Notes under the pieces: model-generated
What the model was told of the DNA's origin: nothing
The model's database searches: none
The model's input: only the letters and a program-made list of their open reading frames with translations
Origin: Podospora pseudoanserina
Taxonomy: Eukaryota; Ascomycota; Sordariomycetes; Sordariales; Podosporaceae
Assembly: GCF_035222485.1 (NCBI RefSeq)
Contig: NC_085920.1
Span: 1,736,001-1,800,000 of the forward strand
Length of the DNA: 64,000 nt
Direction of reading: 5' to 3'
Shown here: piece after piece, positions 36,456 through 47,505 of the stretch
How the letters are laid out: every line of letters begins with the position of its first letter
How positions within the stretch are numbered: the first letter of the stretch is position 1
Position numbers and translations under genes: made by a program

Positions 36456-37554
36456 TGGATGTGTCCCATTATTCTGTGGCAGTTACGGCCAGAGCCAGAG
36501 GCGAGGATGAGGAGGTTCTTCCTATGTTTCTCCAGACCACAAGGGTACTGGTGAACGAGCGGTGTTCTTTCCTGGGAATGGAGACTTGCTTGGGCCAATG
36601 GAAAGGTGCTGCGGAACCTGGACCGGAGCCACATGCTGGGTCAACCTGTGGTGGCATTGTTGAGCAATAACTCTGAAGTACGGGGGCACAGTGTGGGAAC
36701 AAAATGAATTACTCGTGGATGTTTTCCTCGGTTGTAAATCATTGTGTGCACATGAAAGGAGCATCTTTGAAATGTCTTGATGGAATTGATCCTATTGATG
36801 ATTTCATGGCTGCCAACCTAGTGAGGTGAGCGAGCCAGGGGGCAAAGAAAGCCCAAATCGGCAGCCATGAAAGGGTGCCCAGGGCTGCCTGTTGGACGGC
36901 AGGATCCAGGTATCAACCTAATTCCAGCAGTTCCCACTGCCTCGATTAAGTTCGGCGTTTGCCATCTTCCTGCCTTTTCATGGAAAACTGACCGTGATAC
37001 CATTCCACGACAAGGGGGTCCTTGGATTCCGTCCCCGGCCGCTTGCCATCAGTAGATCAAAGGAAAGAAAGTAGCTGATCTGAGCTGCCTGAACTCTTTG
37101 TTTCCTTCCGCTACTGCCGTTGAAATATCTCCTGTCCCCGGTCCCCGTGTCTTGTGGAGACCCTTCCGTAATTCTCTCGTCTCTCTTGCCCTAAAGCAAG
37201 GTGATAGAACCAAAAGGAGCTTGATCAATCGAACGAACTCACTGTTCCAGTAATTACTTCCTGAAGATGTGTCTCCCAGGGATTGTTCTGTCATCGAGGG
37301 ATGTGCGTCTTCCAGCTTTTATGACGCTAGACCTGTTTACCAAGGATGGATGGCGTTTTGTGGCCATCCTGTGGATGGGACGGCTCACCAGCCTTGCATG
37401 GGGAGGTGTACCCGTTCTTTCCTTTCCGCCTATTTACCTATTAGTCATTGGTTGTAGGCAGGTGGATAGGGGCGAAGACAGGTCTCGATTTAGCTGCCGG
37501 AGGGTTCCTCCTATGACAGGCGCTGTGCTTTGGTTCAGTGAATCTTAGAGCTCT

Positions 37555-37672
37555 ACTGTCTCTCGTTCAACTTTCTGCTTCTCTCTCTTCTGTTTCCCTT
37601 CCCAATTACTCTGCCTCCTCTTTCTCTCCCTCTTCCTTTTTCTTCCCCTTCTTCTCCTCCGTCTTCCTTGGG
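37555..37672 (+). repeat. Pyrimidine-rich tract
   Basis: Almost continuous C/T over about 115 bases with few purines. It could be a promoter pyrimidine tract, but no following gene was recognised. Confidence 0.7.
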
Positions 37673-39070
37673 GTCATTCGGCCCGGCACGGGCACTGATC
37701 TCATCGAGAGATCAGTCCGTCGTCTCCTCATTCCATTGCCTGGGGCGCAGACCTCCCGCCATTCCACAACCACGCCTTATTCCATCAGATTCTGCGGGAG
37801 GCTGCGCCCCCAGGCGACTCTTCACAGATCTTGCGGGAAACTTACCACTGCATTTAAATCGGTGTTTTAATCGGTATGTGCCAATTCCTTTGGTTCACTC
37901 TCAACTCCTGCTTTTTTTCAGGTTGCTGATATTGAGTTGTCACAGATATTCTTATCTCGATTGTATTTCGACTGGGTACATCATTCCTTCGACATACCCT
38001 TCTTGTGCTTTCAACATGTCTAACATTCTTCTGTGTCAGATATCCATATTAACCATCGCATCGATAACATTATCAACATTCTTATTCATCATTTTGCTGA
38101 GGAAGAGCCTTTGTTATGTCGCTTCCTGCAACATCGATCGCTGACATTGTTGGTAGGCATTTTTTGGCCAAGGGGCATGCAGCTCTATCGTATTGGGCCC
38201 CGCGGAGGTGGTCATATTTTGGCGATCAATGAAGGGGTCACACACATATTTGCCATCAAACCACCGACGTTGCTTTCCAGTAGACTGCCATCCTCATCAT
38301 CAACTGCAATGGCATGTTACGGGAGTCTTGCAAATCTATCAGGCTGTCGGGAACTGGACTTTGCCGCTCTATGACATCCTCTTGAGCACTCGGCTTTCAA
38401 CTAAGCCGACAACAATCGAGGGAAAGAACTTGAGGACAACTTGGGTTTCTGGGAACGATCACAACCGAGTCTCTTGAGCAGCGCTTGAGCACGAGATTCA
38501 TTCGACAAGGTGGCAAGGTCTGGTTTCTTCCTTGGTACGGAGAGCTTTCAGGCATCGTTGAGAAGGAGGTAGGTTTCTCGAGCATTGCCATGCACTTAGT
38601 TGCTGTCATGGCAATTTTCTCAGCAGTTTGGTCCAGTCAATCGAGGCCACCCAAACAATGGCCAAGTTACCTACATTATCACTACTGGGGGGTTGGCTGC
38701 GTTCCCCTTCAAAATTCTTCGCTCAGGACATCATCCGCATGTGTCTGGTCGTGTGCGTGATCGATCTACAAGACGAATTGGTTGACAAGCGATGGCCGGA
38801 GCGGACTGAAGGAGTCCTTACTGGCATCGAACTTGGGACTTTTTCATCCAAGCTTGTGGGCTTTGAGATCCCAATGGCCTTTGGACCCGCCTGCAATTGG
38901 TGGACGACGACATCATTGAATTGAATTCTGCCACTTGCTCCTGCCGCTTTCTGGGAGCGTTACTGTTTTTTCCGCCAGAGTAAGGTAGCCTGGTGTTATT
39001 CACTTTGCGCGATCCTCTTCACGCGAATCTTTTCCCAACAACAACCATCGAACAGCGACGATCCAAAACG

Positions 39071-39974
39071 ATGACCACCGACAACAGCGCCACCGTGCCG
39101 GCCTACCTGTCATACCTACGCCATCAGCCGTACTTGCCGCCCGCTCCACCGATCGACGAGAAAGTCGCGCCGGCCTACTGGGCGCATCAGTGCGCAGTCA
39201 GCGGCAAAGAAGAGTGGTGAGTCGCTCGCAACCTTCTCGCTGCCGCGACCAAAAGCCCACGCTCTACCTTGAGACATTTCTCTCGCCATGTCTACCAGAG
39301 GCTTATGAAGCTTCCATCGGCAATTCACATTACCCGGATGGAGTTACCTTTCTGACAAGTGTGTTTTGGCCAGGGACTTTTGGCACGGTGGTCCGCACAC
39401 CTGCAAACATGGGTGCGGCTACAAGACGAACCCCACCACGATTCTGCGCAACAGAGACGGACAGCAGCTGGAGACCATTGAGGGCGAGAATTTGCTGGAG
39501 GATCGTTTCGTGGATTGGTGGGCGATCTGTTGCCGTTGCCAGCGGTGGCAGCAGAATGTATTGCCTGCGCATCCTCTTCATGGACGAATTCAAAAGGTCA
39601 ATGGAGAAAACTGTTGCGATCACTGTCGCAACTTGACGACGAGCACCAGCGACTGCACAAGCTGTCTTGCAATCACCAAGTACCGCGAAGTCACGCGTAC
39701 GTTGAGCGGGGTGGATATCCCTGGTGCCGCTCGAAGCCGGCATCACCAGATCATAATCACGAGGCGCCAGCAATCCCGCCCGAGGTTCAATTTTGGGGGC
39801 GAATTGTTCGCCAGTTCGACGATTGGAGATGAAGAGAATAAGAATCAGAAGGCAGATCTGGAGGATATTGAGAAAATGAAGAAATGCCGAAACGATGAGG
39901 AGGAGAATGGGAAGAAGGAGCAGGGCAAGGAACGCAAGGGGGATGATGAGAAGGTGTCACAGGCGTCTGGTTGA
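39071..39974 (+). CDS. Uncharacterised protein with paired cysteines (possible zinc-binding)
   Basis: Exons 39071-39216 and 39374-39974 (GTGAGT donor, GCCAG acceptor, 157-base intron) give 248 residues. The short first exon encodes MTTDNSATVPAYLSYLRHQP. The second exon opens with DFWHGGPHTCKHGCGYK and carries further Cys pairs in AICCRCQRW, NCCDHCR and DCTSCLA, which could form zinc-ribbon or knuckle sites. The C-terminal 60 residues are highly charged (KADLEDIEKMKKC, EEENGKKEQGKERKGDDEK), probably a disordered or coiled tail. There is no signal peptide and no relative was recognised. The gene model rests on phase and cysteine spacing. Confidence 0.6.
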
Positions 39975-41025
39975 GGGTCTTTGATAATGGGCAGGGCCAT
40001 TGTGTGGCACTTGTTTGCCGAATCAGAGGAGGGAACTATGATAGGGCCTTTTTCACTCAACTAAGGTGGTCCAAATCATCACAACTGGCCTCTTCAGAAC
40101 AGTTGATCGTGGGAACCAACAACCAGAGGAGGACTGTCAGGCATTGCATGGAGTTTTTGGCGTCACAAATAATCCGGATACCGAGAAGAGGATCGGGAAT
40201 TTCGCATTAGGTTCCTGAAATTTTCTCAATGAATCAGTCAACTCTGCTTTTGAGGTAGATATGTTGCGTGCATACCCCATCTTGAATCGCTTACTTTGCG
40301 TTCATGTTGTTATGTCATCGAACCGCTCCCGTCGTTGCCCGTCGACAGGTTTTGACTCTGGAAGTAATGAAGTCAATTTTATGGGGAGGGGGAAATATCT
40401 TGCAGATGCATTTGAACTGTTGGTTGCACTGTGGACCATTGAAACCCAATTGAAGTTGCTAGCGGTACTCCGACGCCAACTGTCGAGAACCATATGTTTT
40501 AGCAGACATCTGTACTATTTCATCAAGCCTTGAAGAATTGGGAATCCTCAACAAACTGGGATTGGGCCATATAAAGTCTTAACTCCGTCCGAGTTCACCG
40601 CGATTGCCGACCATGCCCTGGATCGCACCCGCTGGCACCTTCGGACTTCTCCAGTTCCCGTCGAACATCCGGAACCCGTTGTTTCGCTTTGCACATCGAT
40701 ACCAAGGGTCTTTTAATGGGTCTTCCGCAGAGCTGACACGGAAGTGACTTTGGTGGCGCATCGCCGACCGCACGCCTCCCTCGCTCTCCCATTCTGATGC
40801 TCGTTAAACTGACATCATTGCGAGAGGAAACATGGGTCACATCAAGACGGCGAAAATCATGACAACTTTAGTTGCATTGTCACAAGGAACTGAAAAGGAG
40901 ACGATATCGAGGGGGCACACTGCCACAGAAGTTATAATGAGCGTCTCGCCGAACTCCCCGATGGTCTTGTGTTTTTCCCGCATCTTCACCGGTGACCGGG
41001 CTCAACTTCCTTCGCCAGACTTACC
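39975..41025. other. Intergenic region
   Basis: No gene recognised; it contains the promoter of the secreted His-rich protein gene. Confidence 0.4.
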
Positions 41026-42600
41026 ATGAAGCTCACCTCGGGTTTGGCGCTTGTTGCCGCAACCTTCCGGCTTGCCTTGGCCTCTCAGCCAACCTTTGAG
41101 ACTCTTGTTTCCAGGGAGATCAACCTTCTCCAACGGACCGAGTACGACATCTGCCAGGCAGACTGTAGTCTAGCCGGCGTTTCATTCCCTGACAAGAACA
41201 CTCTTCAGCTACCACTTGAGGACTACTACTCTGAGAGATGTCCTGAGATTTTCCTTGGCAATTACGACAATCCCAAGGGGAAATCGACAGTCTGTCTTGA
41301 TTTTGCTGGACCGTATTTGACCTTCACCTTCAACCCATTTCCCGGCCACACCACCACATCTGCCCAGGTCACCTGGGGACTCAAGGGCAACCCTCTCTAC
41401 CCAGCTGGATACAAACCACCACCACCCACAAGAGCTGTTCAGTGTACACCAGGTCAGGATGGCACTTTCCTGTGCAAGGTTCCTTTCAACGAAATTATTA
41501 ATGCTTCCAGCCATGCCGAGATCAAACACCTTCTTGAGGGCATGTGCCCCAACGGCGACGAAGCGGGCCTCACCCTCTATCTCCAATTCGCCGGAAGCGT
41601 TATTGTACCTGATTCACACGAACCGATTCATTTCCAACAACAGTTTCCCTGCAAGCCCGGCGGTCGTAACAAACACGGCATATGCACCTCCTACGACTGT
41701 GACTACGACTATTTCGAGATCACCTACCGTTGCAGCAAGTGCCTAGTTGCCCCTTGCCATGCAACATGCGATACGACACCTGCTTACGGCTATCAGAGCC
41801 CTCGAAACTCCCATGATCTCAACACACAGAAGGGCACAGATTGCAAGAGCAGCTGGGGTTGGTATGAGACGCCCAGTATTCACGACCTCAGAAGGGGCAT
41901 ACACGGCCATCTCTACATCCAAGAAAAGGGCAAGTACTACGAGAGGATTGGCAGCTGGGCTGCTACCATCAACGCCCTGAAGAAGCTGGACGTCAGGCTC
42001 AAGATTACACCTGGCCTGAAGTACGTCATTGAAAAAGTCAACATCAACCTCTCCTGCCTCCCCATTACGACCTGCAAATCGGATTCTTTCACGTACACCA
42101 AGGATGTGCTCGGAGGCCTTCAAGAGTACGACACGGACGGCATCCACTACCCTGCGTGCGGCCGGCGCTCTAGGGTTTACTTGATCGTTTCGGCGGATGT
42201 TGGGAATCAAGACGGTGTATGCGAGCGTCCACATCATGATGAGCCTTCCCACAATGGAAAGCCACACGACGACAAGCCGTCGCACAGCGATAAGCCTGCT
42301 CATGACGGTCAGCCCCACGACGGGAAGCCACATGATGGAGGGTCGCCCAATGATAAGCCTCACCACGACCAACCCTCTCACCACGGGCAGCCCTCTCACC
42401 ACGGCGGGCTCCCTCACCACGGCGGGCTCCCTCACCACGGCGGGCTCCCTCACCACGGCGGGCTCCCTCATCACGGCGGGCTCCCTCACCACGGCGGACT
42501 CCCTCACCATGGCGGGCTCACTCATCACGAAGGGCCCCTTCACCACCACAAACTCCATGATGGCACACCTTCTCACGACAAGAAGCGTTCCCGTGATTAA
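41026..42600 (+). CDS. Secreted Cys-rich protein with histidine-rich repeat tail
   Basis: A single exon of 524 residues. MKLTSGLALVAATFRLALA is a signal peptide. Residues 20-395 are a globular region with about 22 Cys (for example CQADCSLAG, CTSYDCDYDY, CSKCLVAPCHATC) and no known domain. From about residue 400 the protein turns into a hydrophilic His/Pro/Gly/Asp/Lys tail. It has about 33 His, first as PHDGK/PSHSDK-like pentads, then six perfect or near-perfect LPHHGG units, ending in KKRSRD. Such a tail can bind Cu, Ni or Zn and may act in metal capture, adhesion or pH sensing outside the cell; this is inference. A long antisense open frame is only a shadow of the repeat. Confidence 0.8.
   Translation: MKLTSGLALVAATFRLALASQPTFETLVSREINLLQRTEYDICQADCSLAGVSFPDKNTLQLPLEDYYSERCPEIFLGNYDNPKGKSTVCLDFAGPYLTFTFNPFPGHTTTSAQVTWGLKGNPLYPAGYKPPPPTRAVQCTPGQDGTFLCKVPFNEIINASSHAEIKHLLEGMCPNGDEAGLTLYLQFAGSVIVPDSHEPIHFQQQFPCKPGGRNKHGICTSYDCDYDYFEITYRCSKCLVAPCHATCDTTPAYGYQSPRNSHDLNTQKGTDCKSSWGWYETPSIHDLRRGIHGHLYIQEKGKYYERIGSWAATINALKKLDVRLKITPGLKYVIEKVNINLSCLPITTCKSDSFTYTKDVLGGLQEYDTDGIHYPACGRRSRVYLIVSADVGNQDGVCERPHHDEPSHNGKPHDDKPSHSDKPAHDGQPHDGKPHDGGSPNDKPHHDQPSHHGQPSHHGGLPHHGGLPHHGGLPHHGGLPHHGGLPHHGGLPHHGGLTHHEGPLHHHKLHDGTPSHDKKRSRD
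42409..42516 (+). repeat. Coding tandem repeat, 6 x 18 bp (LPHHGG)
   Basis: Six 18-base units CTCCCTCACCACGGCGGG with rare synonymous or single-base changes, preceded and followed by related HH-containing units. Near identity implies recent expansion and likely length polymorphism between strains. Confidence 0.95.
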
Positions 42601-43349
42601 AAGCCTGCCTCCGACAAGAAAGCCTTTCGATGGCGAACCTGCCAAGGATAAACATGGCAAGAAATTCGGGAGTGGTATCTTCACCTCGGTGTTGACATGG
42701 AAGGATGTATTCTTGGGAGTGGCTTAAAAGTTGAGGTTTTGGAAAAGTGATATTCCTGGGTCTGGGTCAAAGGTTGAGGTTTTGGAAAAGTGACATTTCG
42801 GTTTTCTTCTCCCGGCAGAGTCTCTTATACATATCTGCCTTTTTTCTTTCTTTCTCCTCTTGGTACTGAACTTGGACCAACGGTCATTGTACAAACGCCC
42901 GCTGGGGAGATTGGACATTTGTATTTACCTTCTCCTCCTTCGTTTTGATCTGGTCCAGATTAGGGCTGGCTGTGGTATATAGAAGTCGAAAGTAAATATC
43001 TTGTGAAAATTCCATTTTGGACGTCTCTGCTCTGGCATGATGGGATGTGACCATGTTGGAATCAGTCGAACTCTGGAATGCCTCGGTTAAGCTGGACAGC
43101 TTTGTGTGGTACGATTTCCATTGCTGTTCAACAGAACCAGAATAAGGCAGTCTTACAAACGGCTGGTGCAAACACACTTGAAATGCTGTGCCGACTCAGG
43201 CAAGTCTTCTCCGTTCCTGCATCTGGGTGCATCTGGGATCACCGAGGATTTGTATTGTTCCCAATATAATCCAGTACCTTATCGCCAGTCATACGTAAAG
43301 CCAGAAACGGCCTTTTCATTGTGCCTGTGTAGGCAGCGACGGTCTGTCT
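42601..43349. other. Intergenic region
   Basis: No gene recognised apart from the duplicated 43-base segment listed separately. Confidence 0.4.
42729..42797 (+). repeat. Short tandem duplication, 43-bp spacing
   Basis: TTGAGGTTTTGGAAAAGTGA occurs at 42731 and again at 42774, each followed by AYATT, just downstream of the His-rich gene. Confidence 0.85.
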
Positions 43350-44091
43350 TTAACTGGGGCCAGAAACAGCTCCTACGTTGAGACATAGAAAATCGCTACC
43401 TCTACTATTATATTCAATGTGGTAGAGGTTGGTAGGCATCTCGGCTGACTCTAGTTGGTAGCAGCAGACTGGATCCGGCTGGACCCTAGGGTTGAAGATT
43501 ACAGGCGGTGGTGTAACCAGATCGGGACCAGGGGGGCCGATCTGTCTGACGTTGGCGTCGGGGAGAGTGGTATCGCGATTTTGAAACATAACTTGACTGA
43601 CGATGCCGAACTCGTCCCGGGTGCGGTCGTGCTTACTTCATCAGCCGGGCGAAGATGGATCGTACGGGCGTCTCAACGAAGTTGCCCACAAAGTGGTCGA
43701 GCACCAGGTGATCTCCGATCTTGCCACGCGACATCTCCTGGCCCTGTGTTCGGGTGGCGTGCGGGCTCGGGAAGGCTTTTTGATCGGCCGGGTAGAGGGT
43801 GAATAAGCTGTCGAGGGTGCGGCGTTGTAGCGTGTCAAAGTCGTCCCAGTGTCGGAGATAGGTAGGACAAAGCTTGCCATGCGGGGCCGAAGCAGGGCCG
43901 GCTGTAGTAAGCCTGGGATCCCGCTGTACTTCGAACGTGGTACAGAGATGCTGGTGCCAATATTTTAGGTACTCGACAAGTGTGGTGTTGCGGACCTTGC
44001 GTTGGGCCTCCTCTGCCCGGCGCTCAGCCACCTCTGCCCGACGCTTAGCATCCTCAACTTCCTTTCGTAACTTCACAAGCTCTGCCTCCAT
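43350..44091 (-). pseudogene. Remnant of a coiled-coil-led fungal protein family
   Basis: The minus strand from 44091 reads MEAELVKLRKEVEDAKRRAE, an N-terminal coiled coil. It continues into TLVEYLKYWHQHLCTTFEV, GKLCPTYLRHWDDFDTLQRR and LDHFVGNFVETPVRSIFARL, ending at 43633. From memory this arrangement (coiled coil, KLCPTxLRPWxDF, ending in a VEDPVxxI-like segment) opens a multi-copy family of large ascomycete proteins. A second piece in another frame (43350-43589, with PPPVIFNPRVQPDPVCCYQ and NLYHIEYN) fits the next conserved segment (DQICVYR...VEYKAPHKL-like). The expected downstream half is absent. It is best read as a truncated, decayed copy. Confidence 0.45.
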
Positions 44092-44619
44092 CGATTTTGT
44101 AGGTCTTGTTGATGTTGATGAATGGCTGATGTGGTTTAAGGCTAGGACGCGTAGTCACGTGCCTGCGATAGCGCGTGCCATGGTTGACAACACTTTGAGG
44201 CTGGAATTCAAGCACCCATGTGAGCACTGCAACTGCGGTGAGCTACTGTGCCAGAGTGCAATGCTGAGCATAATCAAGTCTGGACCGCCCTCAGATTTCT
44301 CAGCTCCGCGAAGCTCCTTATCTTTTGGCTTGGCGACCTACGATAAGATGCGAATCTGATTGGTCTCTCGCCAGCCAAGTTGCTGGGCCTTTCTTGGATC
44401 CTCCTGAATATCATCACCCAGCAGCTTGGCGAGCTGGCAGTGAGACTTGGCGTACGTATGCCGTCTCGGCGCGTCTCACTGCCACGACTGACACGCTCAT
44501 TCGTTACTTGATTATTATCATGGCGAACATGGCTTTTTTTCTTTCTCATTTCTCTCAGCTTCTCATCCTCTTCCTCAAGCCAATTCCACCACGAACCATA
44601 CACGAATCAACAAGCCTTG
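44092..44619. other. Promoter region of NOX3
   Basis: No coding sequence recognised; it ends with a T/C-rich leader before the ATG at 44620. Confidence 0.45.
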
Positions 44620-46809
44620 ATGGCTTCCAACGTCGCACCATGGGATGACGTCAAGTACTTGACGGACGACGAGATCAACTCTTTTCTCGACGACCTCGAC
44701 CACAACAATGACGGGTTAATTGACTACAGCGAAGTCGAGCAGAAGCTGGATAAGGTCCATGAGGAGATTGCTCCCAAGGCACTTCCACACCATCTTCACC
44801 ATGACAGTCGAGAGGACTTGGACCGTCATGCATTCCTCCGCGCCATTATCAAGTCAGACAAAAACCGGATCCCGCGCGCCGAGTTCGCCGAAACGGTCAA
44901 GAGCTGGAAGATTCCCAGCATGAAACAGGACCAGGCGAATGACAGCGAGCAAAAGGACTACATGCGCAAGATGGGCATCTGGAGACGAGCGAAGTCTTAC
45001 TGGGCTGTTCATGGGCCAGAAATCGCCTTTATTGGGCTGGTAGTGGCTATGCAGCTTGCTTTTGGGGTTTGGCAGTTTGTCAAGTACCTCACTGGAGAGT
45101 ACTACACACGCGGTTTTGGTTGGGGCGTGGTGCTGGCCAAGACTTGCGCTGGTGCTCTTTATCCGACCTTCTTCTTTCTGATTCTCAGCATGTCGCGGTA
45201 TTTCTCGACATTTCTTCGACGGTCGTACTACATCTCAAGGTTCATCAACTGGGATTTGTCCCAAGAGTTCCACATCAGGATTTCGTGTGTGGCTCTTGTG
45301 CTCGCAAGTCTTCATGCAATTGGACACCTGGGAGGCTCTTTTGTTTGGGGCAGCAGGAAGGAAAACGAAGATGCCGTGGCTATCTTGCTGGGACCAGATG
45401 CTGTGCCACGGCCGTATATTAACTACGTTAGGTCCTTGCCTGGGTTCACTGGTCTTACTGCTTTGGGCTTGTTTTATCTTCTTTCACTGCTGAGTACTCC
45501 TCCAGTCAGAAAGTGGAACTATGAAGTCTTCCAAATGGGCCATCTTCTGATGTATCCCATTATTGGGTTATTGATGGCCCACGGCACCGCAGGGCTACTT
45601 CAGTGGCCCATGTTTGGGTACTGGCTTGCCTTCCCCACGCTCTTGGTTCTTACAGAAAGAATTGTGCGGCTACTGGTTGGTTTTCACAAAATCAGCGCTG
45701 CTCTTCAGGTTCTAGACAGCGAAACCGTCGCGATCAGAGCCAAGATTCCAAGTGAAAGAATTTGGAAATACAATGCTGGACAGTATGTCTTCTTGCAGGT
45801 CCCGGCCCTGAGCTTCTTTCAGTGGCATCCTTTCACAGTATCCACATGTATCGGTAATGAAATGCAGCTTCATATCAAAACCGACGGGAACTGGACACGC
45901 AGACTCCGTGACCTGGCTGGAAAAGATGGCATAGCACAGATTCAGATTGGCATCAACGGCCCATTTGGGGCACCAGCACAGCGCTTTTACGACTTCAGCC
46001 ACACCATTGTTGTTGGTGCCGGTATTGGTGTCACCCCCTTCAGCGGTATCCTTACGGACTTGCAAGAGAAAGACGACAAAGCTCACAATGGCCCGGGTCT
46101 GGATGCTCCAATCACTGCAGGTGGAAGATCAACATCCCATGGCTCCCACCTCATCGGCCCTGGGGAGGATGGCTTGCAGGATTCGTCTGTCAGGGACAGG
46201 GAGAAGGTCTCTGCTGGAGCCCCTATAGAAGACGCCAACCACCGGGAGACGCTCACCAAGGGAGGCAACGAGACGGACAACCACCCATCAGACTATCGCC
46301 GCGTTGACTTCCATTGGAGTGTCAGAGACAAGAACAACCTCCTCTGGCTATCCGATCTCCTAAACCGGGTTTCTCGCTCCCAGCAGTGGCACGCTCAGCA
46401 CCATAAGGAGGAGCACGGCCCGCATCTCGACATTAGAATCCACACCCACGTCACTCAGAAAAGGAACAACATCGCCACGCATGTATACCGCTGGTTGCTG
46501 GAAATGCATCGTACTCCTGAGCACCCAGCCAGCCCGTTGACCGGACTGCTGAACGCAACACACTTCGGCAGACCAGACTTTATCAGGATTTTGGATAGGC
46601 ATTATGAGGAGATGAAGGGGTACAAGGCTGAACTCGTAAGGAAAGACAAGGAAAAGTGGGAGGATGAGGAGTTCAAGGTCGGGGTTTTCTTTTGTGGGAC
46701 ACCGATTGTTGGGGAGATCTTGGCTGATAGGTGTCGCTTGTTGAGTGCGAGGGGAAGGACGGATGGGAGTAAGATCGAATATCATTTTATGATGGAGGTG
46801 TTTAACTAG
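44620..46809 (+). CDS. NOX3: EF-hand NADPH oxidase, NoxC/NOX3 type
   Basis: A single exon of 729 residues from the ATG at 44620. It moves electrons from NADPH across a membrane to oxygen, producing superoxide. The N-terminal EF-hand loop is canonical (DHNNDGLIDYSE, residues 27-38), marking the calcium-regulated NoxC class rather than NoxA or NoxB. The ferric-reductase core spans about residues 130-350, with haem-type His in HIRISCVALVLASLHAIGH and FQMGHLLMYPIIGLLMAH. The FAD-binding HPFTVST and NADPH-binding GAGIGVTPF follow. A polar insert of about 75 residues then separates these from DFHWSVRD. The C-terminus has FFCGTP and ends in YHFMMEVFN. Complete and apparently functional. Confidence 0.93.
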   Translation: MASNVAPWDDVKYLTDDEINSFLDDLDHNNDGLIDYSEVEQKLDKVHEEIAPKALPHHLHHDSREDLDRHAFLRAIIKSDKNRIPRAEFAETVKSWKIPSMKQDQANDSEQKDYMRKMGIWRRAKSYWAVHGPEIAFIGLVVAMQLAFGVWQFVKYLTGEYYTRGFGWGVVLAKTCAGALYPTFFFLILSMSRYFSTFLRRSYYISRFINWDLSQEFHIRISCVALVLASLHAIGHLGGSFVWGSRKENEDAVAILLGPDAVPRPYINYVRSLPGFTGLTALGLFYLLSLLSTPPVRKWNYEVFQMGHLLMYPIIGLLMAHGTAGLLQWPMFGYWLAFPTLLVLTERIVRLLVGFHKISAALQVLDSETVAIRAKIPSERIWKYNAGQYVFLQVPALSFFQWHPFTVSTCIGNEMQLHIKTDGNWTRRLRDLAGKDGIAQIQIGINGPFGAPAQRFYDFSHTIVVGAGIGVTPFSGILTDLQEKDDKAHNGPGLDAPITAGGRSTSHGSHLIGPGEDGLQDSSVRDREKVSAGAPIEDANHRETLTKGGNETDNHPSDYRRVDFHWSVRDKNNLLWLSDLLNRVSRSQQWHAQHHKEEHGPHLDIRIHTHVTQKRNNIATHVYRWLLEMHRTPEHPASPLTGLLNATHFGRPDFIRILDRHYEEMKGYKAELVRKDKEKWEDEEFKVGVFFCGTPIVGEILADRCRLLSARGRTDGSKIEYHFMMEVFN

Positions 46810-47505
46810 ATAGTGTGCTGGAGGGAAACAGGAGCGTGGTCTCCGTACTCTGTGAGTAATAATGAACAGTGTTTGTTTCTACAAAGGAACACCTGCCGAC
46901 GAACAAGGAAGTGTTTTTGGAACAATACAGACTTACTTTACATGCGGCTCTACCCCCACACGTGAATGGACGGCCGACAACACCCGACAGATATCCTGGT
47001 TTTTCCGCTCCACCTCATCTCAACTTCTTGATCTGGATATGGGGCTCCATTCCAACAAGCTGAAGCTGACGAACAATTAGATGACTGATGTCCCCACACA
47101 TGCTGACAGATGGCAGGGCAAGCTGGGGGCTTCATGCAGGAACGGTGTATTCAGCAGTACACATTGACCCCAACTTCCATGCAACTCTCACGCATATGTT
47201 GACATTGGCATAAACGAATCTGTCGATATGATGACGTGCCAAGCTGGAAGCGATAGTCCCATTGTCAATAGTCTGTCCAACGTAATCCACGTCGATGAGT
47301 AAGATTATGCACTGTTTGGAGACATGAGGCTGGTGATTCTTGAGGCTAGATGCATGTGAAAAGAACGCACACTAGGAGAGGGGGCTGGCTACATAATCAT
47401 GAAGTAAAGAGCAGGTATAAAACGGAGGCTCATCATCCCCAAAGTCTTTGACGTCCCCTCCTCATCATCCACCAGCGACATTCTCCCATCCAACACTCAC
47501 CCACC
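46810..47505. other. Intergenic region upstream of LysM gene
   Basis: No gene recognised; contains the 3' UTR of NOX3 and the LysM promoter. Confidence 0.45.
47416..47422 (+). promoter_or_regulatory. TATA box of LysM gene
   Basis: TATAAAA lies 90 bases before the ATG at 47506, followed by a C/A-rich leader, as expected for a strongly regulated secreted-protein gene. Confidence 0.55.

Larger units (their letters stand above)
34971..39070. other. Gene-poor region with simple repeats
   Basis: Apart from the repeats listed separately, I see no supported gene. Open frames up to 190 codons in 35487-35870, 36065-36634, 37538-38144 and 38193-38924 overlap one another and carry no recognisable domain. 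35220-35350 is T-rich. Confidence 0.4.

Noticed and set aside
36065-36634. Minus-strand open frame of 189 codons across the minisatellite
   Set aside because: The openness comes from the repeat unit; composition is drifting and no domain is present.
37538-38924. Several overlapping open frames of 90-160 codons
   Set aside because: Mutually overlapping in different frames, without domains, leaders or convincing introns.
41743-42684. Long minus-strand open frame of 313 codons with repeated REPAVV units
   Set aside because: It is the antisense shadow of the His-rich repeat of the plus-strand gene; it has no leader or domain and shares the repeat's periodicity.
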